From Saccharomycopsis phalli (lineage: Eukaryota; Ascomycota; Saccharomycetes; Ascoideales; Saccharomycopsidaceae), in NCBI GenBank assembly GCA_020342235.1, contig CP073212.1:1550001-1614000 (forward strand): DNA of 64,000 nt, given 5' to 3'. Positions 18,960 to 27,855 of the stretch are shown here, piece by piece (within the stretch, counting starts at the first letter, position 1; each line of letters begins with the position of its first letter). A program made the translations under genes and the position numbers. Below the pieces are notes generated by a model. The model saw nothing but the letters and a program-made list of their open reading frames with translations. It was not told where the DNA came from and did no database searches.

Positions 18960-21551
18960 CATAATAATAATATTGTAGATTAATTCCAACTAGTCAGGGA
19001 AGGTGATTCCCTACCAAAGCTCCCCCTAATTGGGCCAACGGTGAGTTGGTCAGAACCCTGAGGCTTTTTTGAACCTGAAGTACTGGATAGTGTTGAATAT
19101 TTCCTCCTTCATTATCGGTTCGATGTCGTTCCAACGAGTGTAGTACGGTCAAAATGAAACCAACGTGAGGCTCTCGCCCACAGTAATTTGCGGGTAAAAG
19201 GCTTTGCCAAAGGCTTCATGTTGTTCCTTGTACAGTTTCATCATTGTGTGACGCTTCGCTAGACATGCGTACTTGTAAGAGGCCTAAATAGTGGCGTGAT
19301 CTAGCTTCAGTAGTAAATCGTTCCAACACTTGGATTTAGCTGTGCTAATAGTTTCATGGAAGGCCTGCTGAGCATTGATCTGTTCAGCATCCTTAACTTG
19401 TTGAATGAACTATCTCTTTGAACAACTCTTCACTAGTTTCATTGGGGTATTCTGGCCAATTAGATCCCTTAGAGTCCGAGTCAACTTGGCGGATGTCACG
19501 TTAAACTCATACTCTGTGTGTAATCTGCTTGTAAATCGGCTCTTGTCTAGTGTTGCACGTACCTTTTGACCAGTCCATTTTAGAGTAGTTATGTACCGTT
19601 TTTTGCTTTATATTGTTGGACATGTCTGGAGAACGGATTGATACACGATACCGAAGTGGTCGGATCCAAATTTCCAGAGCTTTAGCATCGGTGTTACCTG
19701 TCTCTCCGACTTGTCACTGATTAACATAACAATGAAAGAACGCCGATTCCTGTGCGTGGGCTTGTCTATAATACTGACGCATTGAAGTTTTACCATTTCC
19801 ATCATGTCATTTATCCTCATTGTGACTTTCCCTGCTTCTAAATCTACTATGCTGTGCGATGTGAACGCAAAATGTGCGGTATTGATGTTACACATTATGA
19901 TTCCATGGAAAGTTTCCTGTTTTTCTATCACATATTTTCTCGCTAGTTTCGACAACCGGGACTTGAGGTTTGCCTTGGAGTCGTGCAGTCTTCTGGACTA
20001 ACAATATTACTGCCGAGATTTTGTAATGGTCAAGGGCCATATCGAGATGCGACGTTCTTTTCTGAATGTTGATTGATATTATTGTAATCTTCATTATAAA
20101 ATAGTATAGCTAGAGTCACTGTGAGAAGCCAACTGAGTTCGGTTTGACCGTAATGTGTGTCGCGTTGTCGATCTTTTATCAATAACTAAATAAATCTCTA
20201 TTATGTACTAGGTTCTTTTGGACAATAAGTCAACTGGATGTTTACTTGTGGCGTTTTGGGTCTCTTATGCGCTGGGCTGTGCATTAGAAGCAGGAGGTAT
20301 TAAAACTGATGGGATTCAGTGGAGTCACGGCTTTCATGTGGATATCTTGGGGGCTCTCTAATGGGGGTCAAGATGAGTCCGCTTCTTATTGTTGCGGCTT
20401 GTCTTGTATTTTCCGAGTCTGTAGATTATTCCCATGATGCAATAGAGTTGTTGTGATGCGAATTTCGCGGTTGCCTCATCTGGGAAGAATAGTCGAGCTG
20501 AGTAGTACTTCTCGTCTTCTAGAGGAATTTCAGACCAGTCTGGTAGGTCTTCTGGTCGCATGAGTGGCTGTGGCGCCAAGCACAAGACTTCTCCTTCCCA
20601 TTTTTCGCGTTTGACGACTCTGGTAATTTCTTGGGCTACTCTGTTTGGAGGGAAGAATGTTGGAACTCCTCGGATGACTCGAGAGACCAGAGGCCTGGTG
20701 CTGAGGGGCCCTGGTGATCTTAGAGCTTTTTGAAGTTTTAACTTGTTTTCTTCGGATAGGGGCTCATTGAGGTGGACCCTAAAGTGGTGAGCCTGGGTGA
20801 GGGAGATCATCTTAATCTTTCGATCGGATTGATCCACGATGATCTTGGAATCGATTTCAAATTGCACGCGTTTTGCACCATCCCACGCTCTGCTTTGAGG
20901 GTTGACGTAATAGATCAATTTTCCTGCAATTTCTAGGTCTTTGCTAGTTGGTGTTGGTGCACGAGTTTTGGTTCGTGTGGTGGTTTTTGGTGAAGTGGTT
21001 TGGCCACGTTTTGGTGAGGTGGTTTGTGGCTTTAAGAAGTCATGGTCGGTTTGGATATACTTAATAGCTTCCTCTAGTCCAGCTTCTTGGAGGAGAGTCG
21101 TTGTTTCAGTATTGAAACAGGCAGAGATGCGCTCGATTGCAATGGTGAACATTCTGTGGGCTTCATTAACGTCTTGAGCCCCGTCCTTGATTGAGTATTG
21201 TGAGTTGCCAGTTTGGGAGGGGTGGGCGGTTTCGCAAGGTTGGATAAGCGTTTGTTGGAAGTTTTGGCGATTCCAAGTTTGTGAAGGTGGCGAGTTTTCA
21301 CGTACTGGTGTGGAATATCCGCTTTTTTCGTCTTGTGAGAGGACAGTTTCGTCCCCATCGGCGAGAACATAAACTTTTGGGACATGGAGGTTGGGTTGTC
21401 TTAGTGGTGTCCCGGTGACGTTTGAATTAATTTCATTGGGCCTAATGGGTTCTCCTTGAGAATCTATTCGGTTTTCTGTTGTTTGGGGCCCTGATTGGTT
21501 ATCCAGAGGTTCATACTCATTTCGTGTTTCTCCAAATTGGAAAGAATTCAT
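18960..21551 (-). mobile_element. 5' portion of a LINE: ORF1, endonuclease and start of RT
   Basis: Read on the minus strand: ORF1 (21551-20358), a gap of about 260 bp, then a decayed endonuclease region. It starts near 20094 (ITIISINIQKRTSHLDMAL) and has a terminal SDHFGI motif near 19650. Next come fragments like the linker to RT domain 1 (KKASG ... LELIYN) near 19080-18970, where the element stops. The ORF2 part lies in several frames and is dead; ORF1 is open. It meets a plus-strand LINE C 3' end at 21552, suggesting a 5'-inverted insertion. It is the only LINE 5' region in the window. Confidence 0.72.
20358..21551 (-). CDS. LINE ORF1 protein (RNA-binding, Gag-like), intact frame
   Basis: 397 aa. 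The N-terminal half is low-complexity and Gln/Thr/Ser/Pro-rich. The middle is basic, with TSPKRGQTTSPKTTTRTK-like runs. The C-terminal region holds GVPTFFPPNRVAQEITRVVKR and SARLFFPDEATAKFASQQL, which look like an RNA-binding fold of LINE ORF1 type. No CCHC knuckles are seen. The assignment rests on position: the next thing on the same strand is an endonuclease-like ORF2 start. If the element is related to families A-C, this would be the RNA-chaperone protein of the particle. An unrelated host protein is the less likely alternative. Confidence 0.65.
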   Translation of the reverse strand: MNSFQFGETRNEYEPLDNQSGPQTTENRIDSQGEPIRPNEINSNVTGTPLRQPNLHVPKVYVLADGDETVLSQDEKSGYSTPVRENSPPSQTWNRQNFQQTLIQPCETAHPSQTGNSQYSIKDGAQDVNEAHRMFTIAIERISACFNTETTTLLQEAGLEEAIKYIQTDHDFLKPQTTSPKRGQTTSPKTTTRTKTRAPTPTSKDLEIAGKLIYYVNPQSRAWDGAKRVQFEIDSKIIVDQSDRKIKMISLTQAHHFRVHLNEPLSEENKLKLQKALRSPGPLSTRPLVSRVIRGVPTFFPPNRVAQEITRVVKREKWEGEVLCLAPQPLMRPEDLPDWSEIPLEDEKYYSARLFFPDEATAKFASQQLYCIMGIIYRLGKYKTSRNNKKRTHLDPH

Positions 21552-22272
21552 TGTATAGATGGCAGGCCCTGCATGGACGAAGAAAATGGGTCCTTAAACA
21601 CGAAGATGACCAAGGAATGGCAAAAGTCAGTGGTCATGGTAATATTGCTCTCCCAGCCCACTATAGAACTCTACGTCGAACGGATTCACCGGTGGTTACA
21701 ACTACCAAAAATAAACTTTTACTCTCTGAGGCCTTAGCTGGCCCAAAGAAAATTTTAAGACTAATCAGTCAACTTCTAAGTGGAGAAAGCTTAATATTAA
21801 GCACCATCAAGAAACAGTTTAACCCTGAAAGCGATCCCAAGTGCTCTAGGTGTGACAATCCCTCCCAAAAAATCTTCCATGATCTATCATGCCCATGTTT
21901 AGAGGTATTCCAAAATCGGGAAATAATAAGCAAAGGCCTCATAACCAAAACACACATTCGCCGTCTCTTCACAGACCTAAAATTAGTTCATTTCCTTATA
22001 GGATTCTACACATTAGTGTTGGATGGGTAGTTTTTTTTTACAGCGTCGCAAGGGCGGTAATGAAAGTAGTCTCTCCGGGGGCAAGACTCTATAGTTCCTT
22101 CTGAGTCATCTCTCTTCAGTAGTTCCTTAAAGATTAAGTCGAAAGTTTTTATCCTCATTCAAAGAGTTTCTCTCGACTCCAAAATTAGCGGCGCCGTCCT
22201 TAGTTTTTTAGACGGTGAAATATCAATCTCACCCTCCGGGGGAGCCTAGTATGCTATAGAAGCAAATAAACA
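21552..22272 (+). mobile_element. LINE family C, ORF2 C-terminus and 3' UTR
   Basis: Encodes TKEWQKSV-like, HYRTLRRTDSPV, LLLSEALAGPKKIL and the knuckle CSRCDNPSQKIFHDLSC, ending GFYTLVLDG at 22030. The upstream part is in a different frame. The 3' UTR carries GGAGCCTAGTATGCTATAGAAG and ends AAATAAACAT. The right flank is the 3' flank of the next protease gene. Confidence 0.82.
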
Positions 22273-22353
22273 TATTGATACTTTGTAGATTGACCAATTG
22301 AAATAAAACCAGTTCACAAATTTCAAAATATCAGGCTCTCTTCTTTACCAGCA

Positions 22354-22695
22354 TGTCGTGGTTGACTAGCCACTGCAGAATAGGTCCAGTATTCTAAGAG
22401 GAGTTCGGAGTAGCTTACCAGACTCAACCACAGAATACAGTAGCATATCCACTGATCAATAGTAACCACCATCTGATTAAAGGACTACAACATTTTAGGA
22501 GAACCGGCATTCTCTATAAGAAGGCCGACATTTCGCTGCAAATATAACGATCACAAGACCAATTCAGCTGGATATCTTTATCTAGCAAAATCCAATCCGG
22601 TTATCTAAATCCTAAAGGAACAAAACAAACAATTAAGTAGTTTATAGTTTGCTGTAATTATATGACTATTCAGGGTACACCTATAAACTACGATA
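22354..22695 (-). mobile_element. Solo LTR, family 2, in the 3' flank of protease copy 3
   Basis: About 342 bp, inverted relative to 15630-15974. It sits within the conserved TTCTTTACCAGAAAGATGAG flank seen uninterrupted at 27800, with near-matching 5-bp flanks (CAGCA/CAGAA). Confidence 0.75.
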
Positions 22696-22746
22696 CAGAA
22701 AGACGAGTAATATGCTACTTTGATTATTATTAGTTTGTCCAATATC

Positions 22747-23943
22747 TTAGCCAGTACCAAAAATAGTACTATCACCTGGAAGAACAATTTTTTCTCTTGT
22801 AGATTCTGTCATTGGAACTGCCTCTGCTAATCCAATTTGACGTTTCTCATTGTCAAAATAGACATATGAAGCTTTCATAAACGGTACGCCTAGATTTATA
22901 TAAAAATTTTTCAGAAAGGCAATTGCAAATAAACACTGCCCTTTGTTTTTATAATGTGGTTCCATTTTTAAGAGATCAGCCAGAACATTAACAGAATGTG
23001 CGCCAAACTTAAATTTCAAATTCCCAATGCCTGACCCATCGCAGGCGCTATAGGCAAGCCCGTTTTCTATATTCACCCTGAAAAGATTTTGATAGTCATC
23101 AGGTAAAACAATCATATTGGTGCCACTATCGATTTGAACATTAACCGGGTCATCATCAAACTTTTCATTAATCCGATCACCGCTTATTCCATACAACGGC
23201 AATTCCAAGTACCCATCAGGATTCTTGGTAGCAGACAACATCGTCAAGGCTCCTTTAAATCGGTTTGTGTCTACTCCCCCAAAGACAATTTGTCCACTAA
23301 ATTCGCCATAGATACGGTTCATATGAATTCCGTACGATCTCCGTGCAATATATTTTGATTTCTTTAATTGTTGTACTATGTCAGGCTGCGTGTGGTCGGA
23401 GGCATGTGGACCCAAGCCAATAAGGCCATACATATCATTGGTTTGTTTAGCCGAGCCAAATATAGCAGGGGATAATACAGCCGATCCAAGAACCATTGTA
23501 TCTTGATAATAGTCTCCTGAGGCTGTAGAATCGTCATGGTATGATTCATCAAATCCTGGGTCAGTCACAATTATTGCTAAAGGCGAGAAATGGGGATTGA
23601 AACTGTACTCCTTGTATACATCACTATTCCACGGACTTTCTTGCTGAGTGATTTTTCCATAAAACAGCTCTGGGTCTTTGTAGGCGCCTGGTTTGGGGAA
23701 CCATGTCAAACTTGATCCGGTGTCGTAAACTGCTTTTACAACTTGATTACCAATTTTAATAGTTGTTTGCGGAAGATTATTTCTGTTGTCAAAATAATCA
23801 ATCACATAATTGTCTTCTTTGTCAACTATTTGCACCACTCGACTTTTGGCTCGTGGTGGTCGTTTTCCTATTTGTGTATCAACTGAATTCAATGACGCTG
23901 AGAAGACATGGTTGAAGGTAATGAAATATAATAAAAACTGCAT
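22747..23943 (-). CDS. Secreted aspartyl protease (family A1), array copy 3
   Basis: 398 aa from the ATG at 23943. Signal peptide, propeptide with TQIGKRPPRAKSR, first catalytic motif VYDTGSSLTWFPKPG, flap SYHDDSTASGDYYQDTM, second catalytic motif VQIDSGTNMIVLPDDY, and C-terminal SYVYFDNEKRQIGLAEAV. Its N-terminal block (KRPPRAKSRVVQIVDKEDN) is shared with copy 4 rather than with copies 2 and 5. The tandem minus-strand neighbours and shared promoter motif indicate one co-regulated family of extracellular acid proteases. Variation around the flap and the second loop suggests differing substrate preference. Confidence 0.92.
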   Translation of the reverse strand: MQFLLYFITFNHVFSASLNSVDTQIGKRPPRAKSRVVQIVDKEDNYVIDYFDNRNNLPQTTIKIGNQVVKAVYDTGSSLTWFPKPGAYKDPELFYGKITQQESPWNSDVYKEYSFNPHFSPLAIIVTDPGFDESYHDDSTASGDYYQDTMVLGSAVLSPAIFGSAKQTNDMYGLIGLGPHASDHTQPDIVQQLKKSKYIARRSYGIHMNRIYGEFSGQIVFGGVDTNRFKGALTMLSATKNPDGYLELPLYGISGDRINEKFDDDPVNVQIDSGTNMIVLPDDYQNLFRVNIENGLAYSACDGSGIGNLKFKFGAHSVNVLADLLKMEPHYKNKGQCLFAIAFLKNFYINLGVPFMKASYVYFDNEKRQIGLAEAVPMTESTREKIVLPGDSTIFGTG

Positions 23944-24031
23944 CACTTAATGATGATATAGGACTATAATTGAACTATTTATATTGATTTGAAAGACGTT
24001 GGATATTTTTAAGCCTCATTCACCTTACGTA

Positions 24032-24045
24032 GTGCCGTGAAATGC
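24032..24045 (-). promoter_or_regulatory. Conserved upstream element, protease copy 3
   Basis: GTGCCGTGAAATGC (plus strand), 89-102 bp before the ATG at 23943. Confidence 0.6.
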
Positions 24046-24057
24046 AGGCTGCCGTAA

Positions 24058-24300
24058 ATTTGAATCCTGAGACAGCATTACTGTTGAAGAAACCCCATTG
24101 GAAGGCCTTATGCGGCTGGTTGGGATTAAAAACTTTGACTAGTGCAGTTCTATTGTTGATACGTTGTGGTTGCCCTTGTTATCAAGGTTGGCCACTGAAT
24201 CTCATCATGCTTTGATGAGATTCAGCGGTCACATTCGACAACAAGAGTGACCAGGCTTCTTACACAATACATACAAGCACCAAGCACCAACCACTAGAGC
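24058..24300. mobile_element. Opposed LINE A fragments upstream of protease copy 3
   Basis: A minus-oriented 3'-UTR fragment (24058-24215, no tail) is followed by a plus-oriented fragment starting GATGAGATTCAGCGG. The minus fragment recurs at the same place upstream of copy 4 (25918-26065), so it was duplicated together with the protease unit. Confidence 0.7.
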
Positions 24301-24601
24301 CACGCACGAATCATCAGAGCCATGCCACTCAAAGTGCAGCATTTCATTATCATACTCCCAGAAGATACTAAGAAACTTGGAAAAAACAGTGCACTCAAGT
24401 GGCATCAGTCACAAGTCTCACGCTACAGTACAGCTAAAATGACCTACAACCGGCGTTTAAAATTTTAATCTGTATATTGATACTTTGTAGATGGACCAAC
24501 TGGAATAAAACCAGCTCACAAATTTCAAAATCCTAGACTCTCTTCTTTACCAGAAAAATGAGTAATATGCCTCTTTGATTATTATTAGTTTGTCCAATAA
24601 C

Positions 24602-25795
24602 TTAGCCAGTACCAAAAATAGTACTATCACCTGGAAGAACAATTTTTTCTCTTGTAGATTCTGTCATTGGAACTGCCTCTGCTAATCCAATTTGACGTTT
24701 CTCATTGTCAAAATAGACATATGAAGCTTTCAAAAATGGCACACCTAGATTTATATATGGTGGATCCACAAAGCCAATTGCAAACAAACACCGCCCGTCC
24801 TGATTAGGTCCCGAGCCTACTTTCAAGAGATTAGGCAGAACATTGACAGAATATACACCAAAGTCAAATTTCAAATTCCCAATGCCCGACCCATCACAAG
24901 CGCTATAGGAGTGTCCGTTCACAGTTGTTATGTCAAAACTACTCTTATACTCTTTAGGTAAATAAATAGAACTGGCTCCAGTATCAATGGAAACTTTAAC
25001 TGGGTCATCAAACTTTTTATTAATCCGATCACCAACAACGCCAAACAAGGGCAATTGCAAGTACCCATCAGGATTCTTGGTAGCAGGCAACATCGTCAAG
25101 GCTCCTTTAAATCGGTCTGTGTCTACTCCACCAAAGACAATTTGTCCGCTAAATTCACCATAGATATGGTTCATATGAATTCCGTACGATCTCCGTGTAA
25201 TATATTTTGATTTCTTTAATTGTCGTACTATGTCTGGCTGCGTGTGATCGGAGGCTTGTGGACCCAAGCCGATAAGGCCATACGCACTATTGGTTGCATC
25301 GGCCGAGCCAAATATAGCAGGAGATAATGCAGCCGATCCAAGAACCATTGTATCTTGATAATAGTCTCCTGATGCTGCAGCATTGTCATAATATGATTCC
25401 TTAAATCCCGTAACCTCCATAATCCTTGCTAAAGGGGAAAAATAGGGGTCAAAATTGTATTCCTTGTATGCATAAGCACTCTGCAGATTTGCTTGCTGAG
25501 TGGCTTTTCCATTTGACAGTTGTGAGTTTCTTAAAGCTCCTGTTTGGGGGAAGTACGTCAAACTTGATCCGGTGTCGTAAACTGCTTTTACAACTTGATT
25601 ACCAACTGTAATAGTTGCTCGCGGGAGATTACTTCTGTTGTCAAAATAATCAATCACATAATTGTCTTCTTTGTCAACTATTTGCACCACTCGACTTTTG
25701 GCTCGTGGTGGTCGTTTTCCTATTTGTGTGTCAGCTGAATTCAATGACACCGAGAAGACATAGCTGAAGGTAGTAAAAAATAATAGTAGCTCCAT
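24602..25795 (-). CDS. Secreted aspartyl protease (family A1), array copy 4
   Basis: 397 aa, ATG at 25795. Signal peptide MELLLFFTTFSYVFS, propeptide TQIGKRPPRAKSR, first catalytic motif VYDTGSSLTYFPQTG, flap SYYDNAAASGDYYQDTM, second catalytic motif SIDTGASSIYLPKEY. From about residue 55 to near the C-terminus it is almost identical to copy 5. Its first 50 residues instead match copy 3 and its last 25 are those of copy 3. This mosaic points to gene conversion or unequal exchange within the array. Role as for copy 2: extracellular acid protease. Confidence 0.92.
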   Translation of the reverse strand: MELLLFFTTFSYVFSVSLNSADTQIGKRPPRAKSRVVQIVDKEDNYVIDYFDNRSNLPRATITVGNQVVKAVYDTGSSLTYFPQTGALRNSQLSNGKATQQANLQSAYAYKEYNFDPYFSPLARIMEVTGFKESYYDNAAASGDYYQDTMVLGSAALSPAIFGSADATNSAYGLIGLGPQASDHTQPDIVRQLKKSKYITRRSYGIHMNHIYGEFSGQIVFGGVDTDRFKGALTMLPATKNPDGYLQLPLFGVVGDRINKKFDDPVKVSIDTGASSIYLPKEYKSSFDITTVNGHSYSACDGSGIGNLKFDFGVYSVNVLPNLLKVGSGPNQDGRCLFAIGFVDPPYINLGVPFLKASYVYFDNEKRQIGLAEAVPMTESTREKIVLPGDSTIFGTG

Positions 25796-25887
25796 GAATC
25801 AGTAATAAAATAGGCCAATTATTTTATTATTTGTATTGTCTTGAATGAAGCTTGTTTGATATTTTTAAGGCACATTCGCCCGAGGTA

Positions 25888-25901
25888 GTGCCGTGAAATG
25901 C
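25888..25901 (-). promoter_or_regulatory. Conserved upstream element, protease copy 4
   Basis: GTGCCGTGAAATGC (plus strand), 93-106 bp before the ATG at 25795. Confidence 0.6.
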
Positions 25902-25917
25902 AGGCTGCCGTAAATTT

Positions 25918-26065
25918 GAATCCTGAGGCAGCATTGCTGTTGAAGAAAACCTTTTGTCAACCCTCACTTGGTTGCTTGGGATTAAAAACTTTGACTAGTG
26001 CAGTTCTATTGTTGATACGTTGTGGTTGCCCTTGTTATCAAGGTTGGCCACTTAATCTCATCATG
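25918..26065 (-). mobile_element. LINE A 3'-UTR fragment co-duplicated with the protease
   Basis: Nearly the same as 24058-24215, including the private words TTGACTAGTGCAGTTC and TGATACGTTGTGG, at the same distance from the protease promoter. Confidence 0.7.
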
Positions 26066-26237
26066 CTTTGATGAAATACTAGATTCCACTCATGGCATAC
26101 GCAATACGCTTGGAAAAGTGTTTGCCAACCAAAAATCAGTCCATAAACTCATTGAGTTTTACCAGAACGTGTTGGAATATGATTCCTCCAACACATGATG
26201 AGATTCAGCGGTCGCATTCGACAACAAGGGTTTTCTT

Positions 26238-27097
26238 AATAATAATAATAATATTTATTTTTGTATTTAGCTATATATTGTCTCCGGCAATACGGTTATT
26301 TGACAGATATATTTTCACTCAGGAACATCCTGAGGCAGCATTGCTGTTGAAGAAAACCCTTTGTCAACCCTCATGCGGTTGCCTGGGATTAAAAACTTCA
26401 ATGGAGGCAGTTATATTGTTGGTGCTTGGTGCTTGTATGGATTGTGTAAGAAGCCTGGTCACTCTTGTTGTCGAATGTGACCGCTGAATGACGTAATCTA
26501 GCAGATCCTTATGGCATCCATATCTTCTATTATAGATAATTCATCTTCTTGTTACTATACTAGCTATTTCCTGTCCTATTTATATTCTTTCTGAGATGCC
26601 TTCAGTTATCTTTATCTCATGACATCATTATTAGTATGACCTCATATTATTATCAGTTCACTATTAGTATGACCTGATAACTTTATTAGATTGCTAATAC
26701 TATGACCTCATACTCTTAATATACTATAAACAGTATGATATCATGGTACTGAAGGATTGCTATTTCTCAATACCAGCTTATTTATCATGCATGATGTATA
26801 TCACCATGCATTAACTCCTTCAACACTTTCAGCACTTTCAGCAATCTCTAGGATTTTCGACATCTTCAACATTTAATCTCTCAGATCTTCGACATCTTCA
26901 ACACTGAATCTCATCATGTGTTGGAGGAATCATGTTCCAACACGTTCTGGTAGAACTCAAGGAGTTTGTGGACTGATTTTTGGTCGGCAAACACTTTGCC
27001 AAGCGTATTGCGTATGCCATGAGTGGAATCTAGTATGTCATCAATGCGCGATAGAATTCGAGCTTCTAGGAGCTCTGGACATCGTAGGTCATGTATG
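26238..27097 (-). mobile_element. LINE family A (-) nested in another LINE A
   Basis: TAA tail at the left, 3' UTR, and ORF2 end up to the CATGTATG truncation at 27097. A perfect 12-bp duplication AAGGGTTTTCTT flanks it (26226-26237 and 27098-27109). It is itself split by the solo LTR at 26489-26903. Confidence 0.85.
26489..26903 (-). mobile_element. Solo LTR, family 3, inside the nested LINE A
   Basis: 415 bp with TG...CA termini and a perfect 5-bp duplication CTGAA (26484-26488 and 26904-26908). It contains TATAAATAGG in element orientation. Related copies at 56036 and 61755 also have perfect 5-bp duplications, so the family looks young. Confidence 0.87.
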
Positions 27098-27203
27098 AAG
27101 GGTTTTCTTTAACAGCAATGCTGCCTCAGGATGTTCCTGAGTGAAAATATATCTGTCGAATAACCGTATTGCCGGATACAATATATAGCTAAATACAAAA
27201 ATA

Positions 27204-27259
<56 letters not shown>
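27204..27259. repeat. (TTA)n microsatellite, LINE A tail
   Basis: About 18 uninterrupted TTA units, the longest LINE tail in the window, at the end of the plus-strand LINE A. Confidence 0.9.
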
Positions 27260-27261
<2 letters not shown>

Positions 27262-27293
27262 TGTGAACTCTTCTGCAGTGGTTGTTAACCACG
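27259..27293 (+). mobile_element. Terminal fragment of a family 2 LTR
   Basis: Ends TTCTGCAGTGGTTGTTAACC followed by ACGACA, like the 3' end of 15630-15974, wedged between a LINE A tail and LINE B sequence (GCTACTCAAG). Confidence 0.65.
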
Positions 27294-27665
27294 ACAGCTA
27301 CTCAAGCTTGCGTCTCTTTCTCAGATAAGGCGAAGCTTAAAAATCTTATAGGATTCTACTTGTCTGTGCTGGACCGGTGGTTTTTCCCTTTTTTTTTTTG
27401 GTTACAGCACATTAGGAAGGGCTACCGAGTTAGTACCTTAGGGAGGGGGTAGCTAAAGCCACCTCTAAAGATCTAAGCGGAAAACTCATTGTCCCTCCAA
27501 TGCTCATTACCTCACATATTTACAATCTCTGGTTGAAAGTTTTTTATCTCTGTTTCAGAGTTTTCTTTCGACGACTATATAGCAGCACCGTCCTTAGTCG
27601 TAGACGGCGAAGTATAAATCTCCTCTAGGAGCCTAGTATAGCTATAGCCTTAAATAAATATTAAT
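27294..27665 (+). mobile_element. LINE family B 3' end
   Basis: From GCTACTCAAGCTTGCG through the family B 3' UTR to AGCCTAGTATAGCTATAGCC and TTAAATAAATATTAATT. More diverged from the 14626/15081 pair than those two are from each other. Confidence 0.82.
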
Positions 27666-27855
27666 TAAAAAAGAAAAATCAGTATAGCTAAAATGACCTA
27701 CAGCCGACGTTTAAAATTTTAATCTGTATATTGATACTTTGTAGATTGACCAACTGGAATAAAACCAGCTCACAAATTTCAAAATCCCAGACTCTCTTCT
27801 TTACCAGAAAGATGAGCAATATACCTCTTTGATTATTATTAGTTTGTCAAACATC

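Larger units (their letters stand above)
26066..27258 (+). mobile_element. LINE family A (+), host of a nested insertion
   Basis: The left part (to 26237) carries the ORF2 end (IRNTLEKCLP region in another frame) and GATGAGATTCAGCGG. The right part (27098-27258) carries the last 3' UTR and a long (TTA)n tail. About 110 bp between two GACAA words is missing relative to the copy at 29329. A minus-strand LINE A (26238-27097) sits between, flanked by AAGGGTTTTCTT. Confidence 0.75.

Noticed and set aside
26886-27260. Twin-priming (5' inversion) of a LINE A
   Set aside because: The minus-strand part has its own tail at 26238 and a 12-bp duplication, so it is a separate nested insertion.
27089-27292. 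Frame encoding a run of isoleucines
   Set aside because: Translation of the (TTA)n LINE tail.
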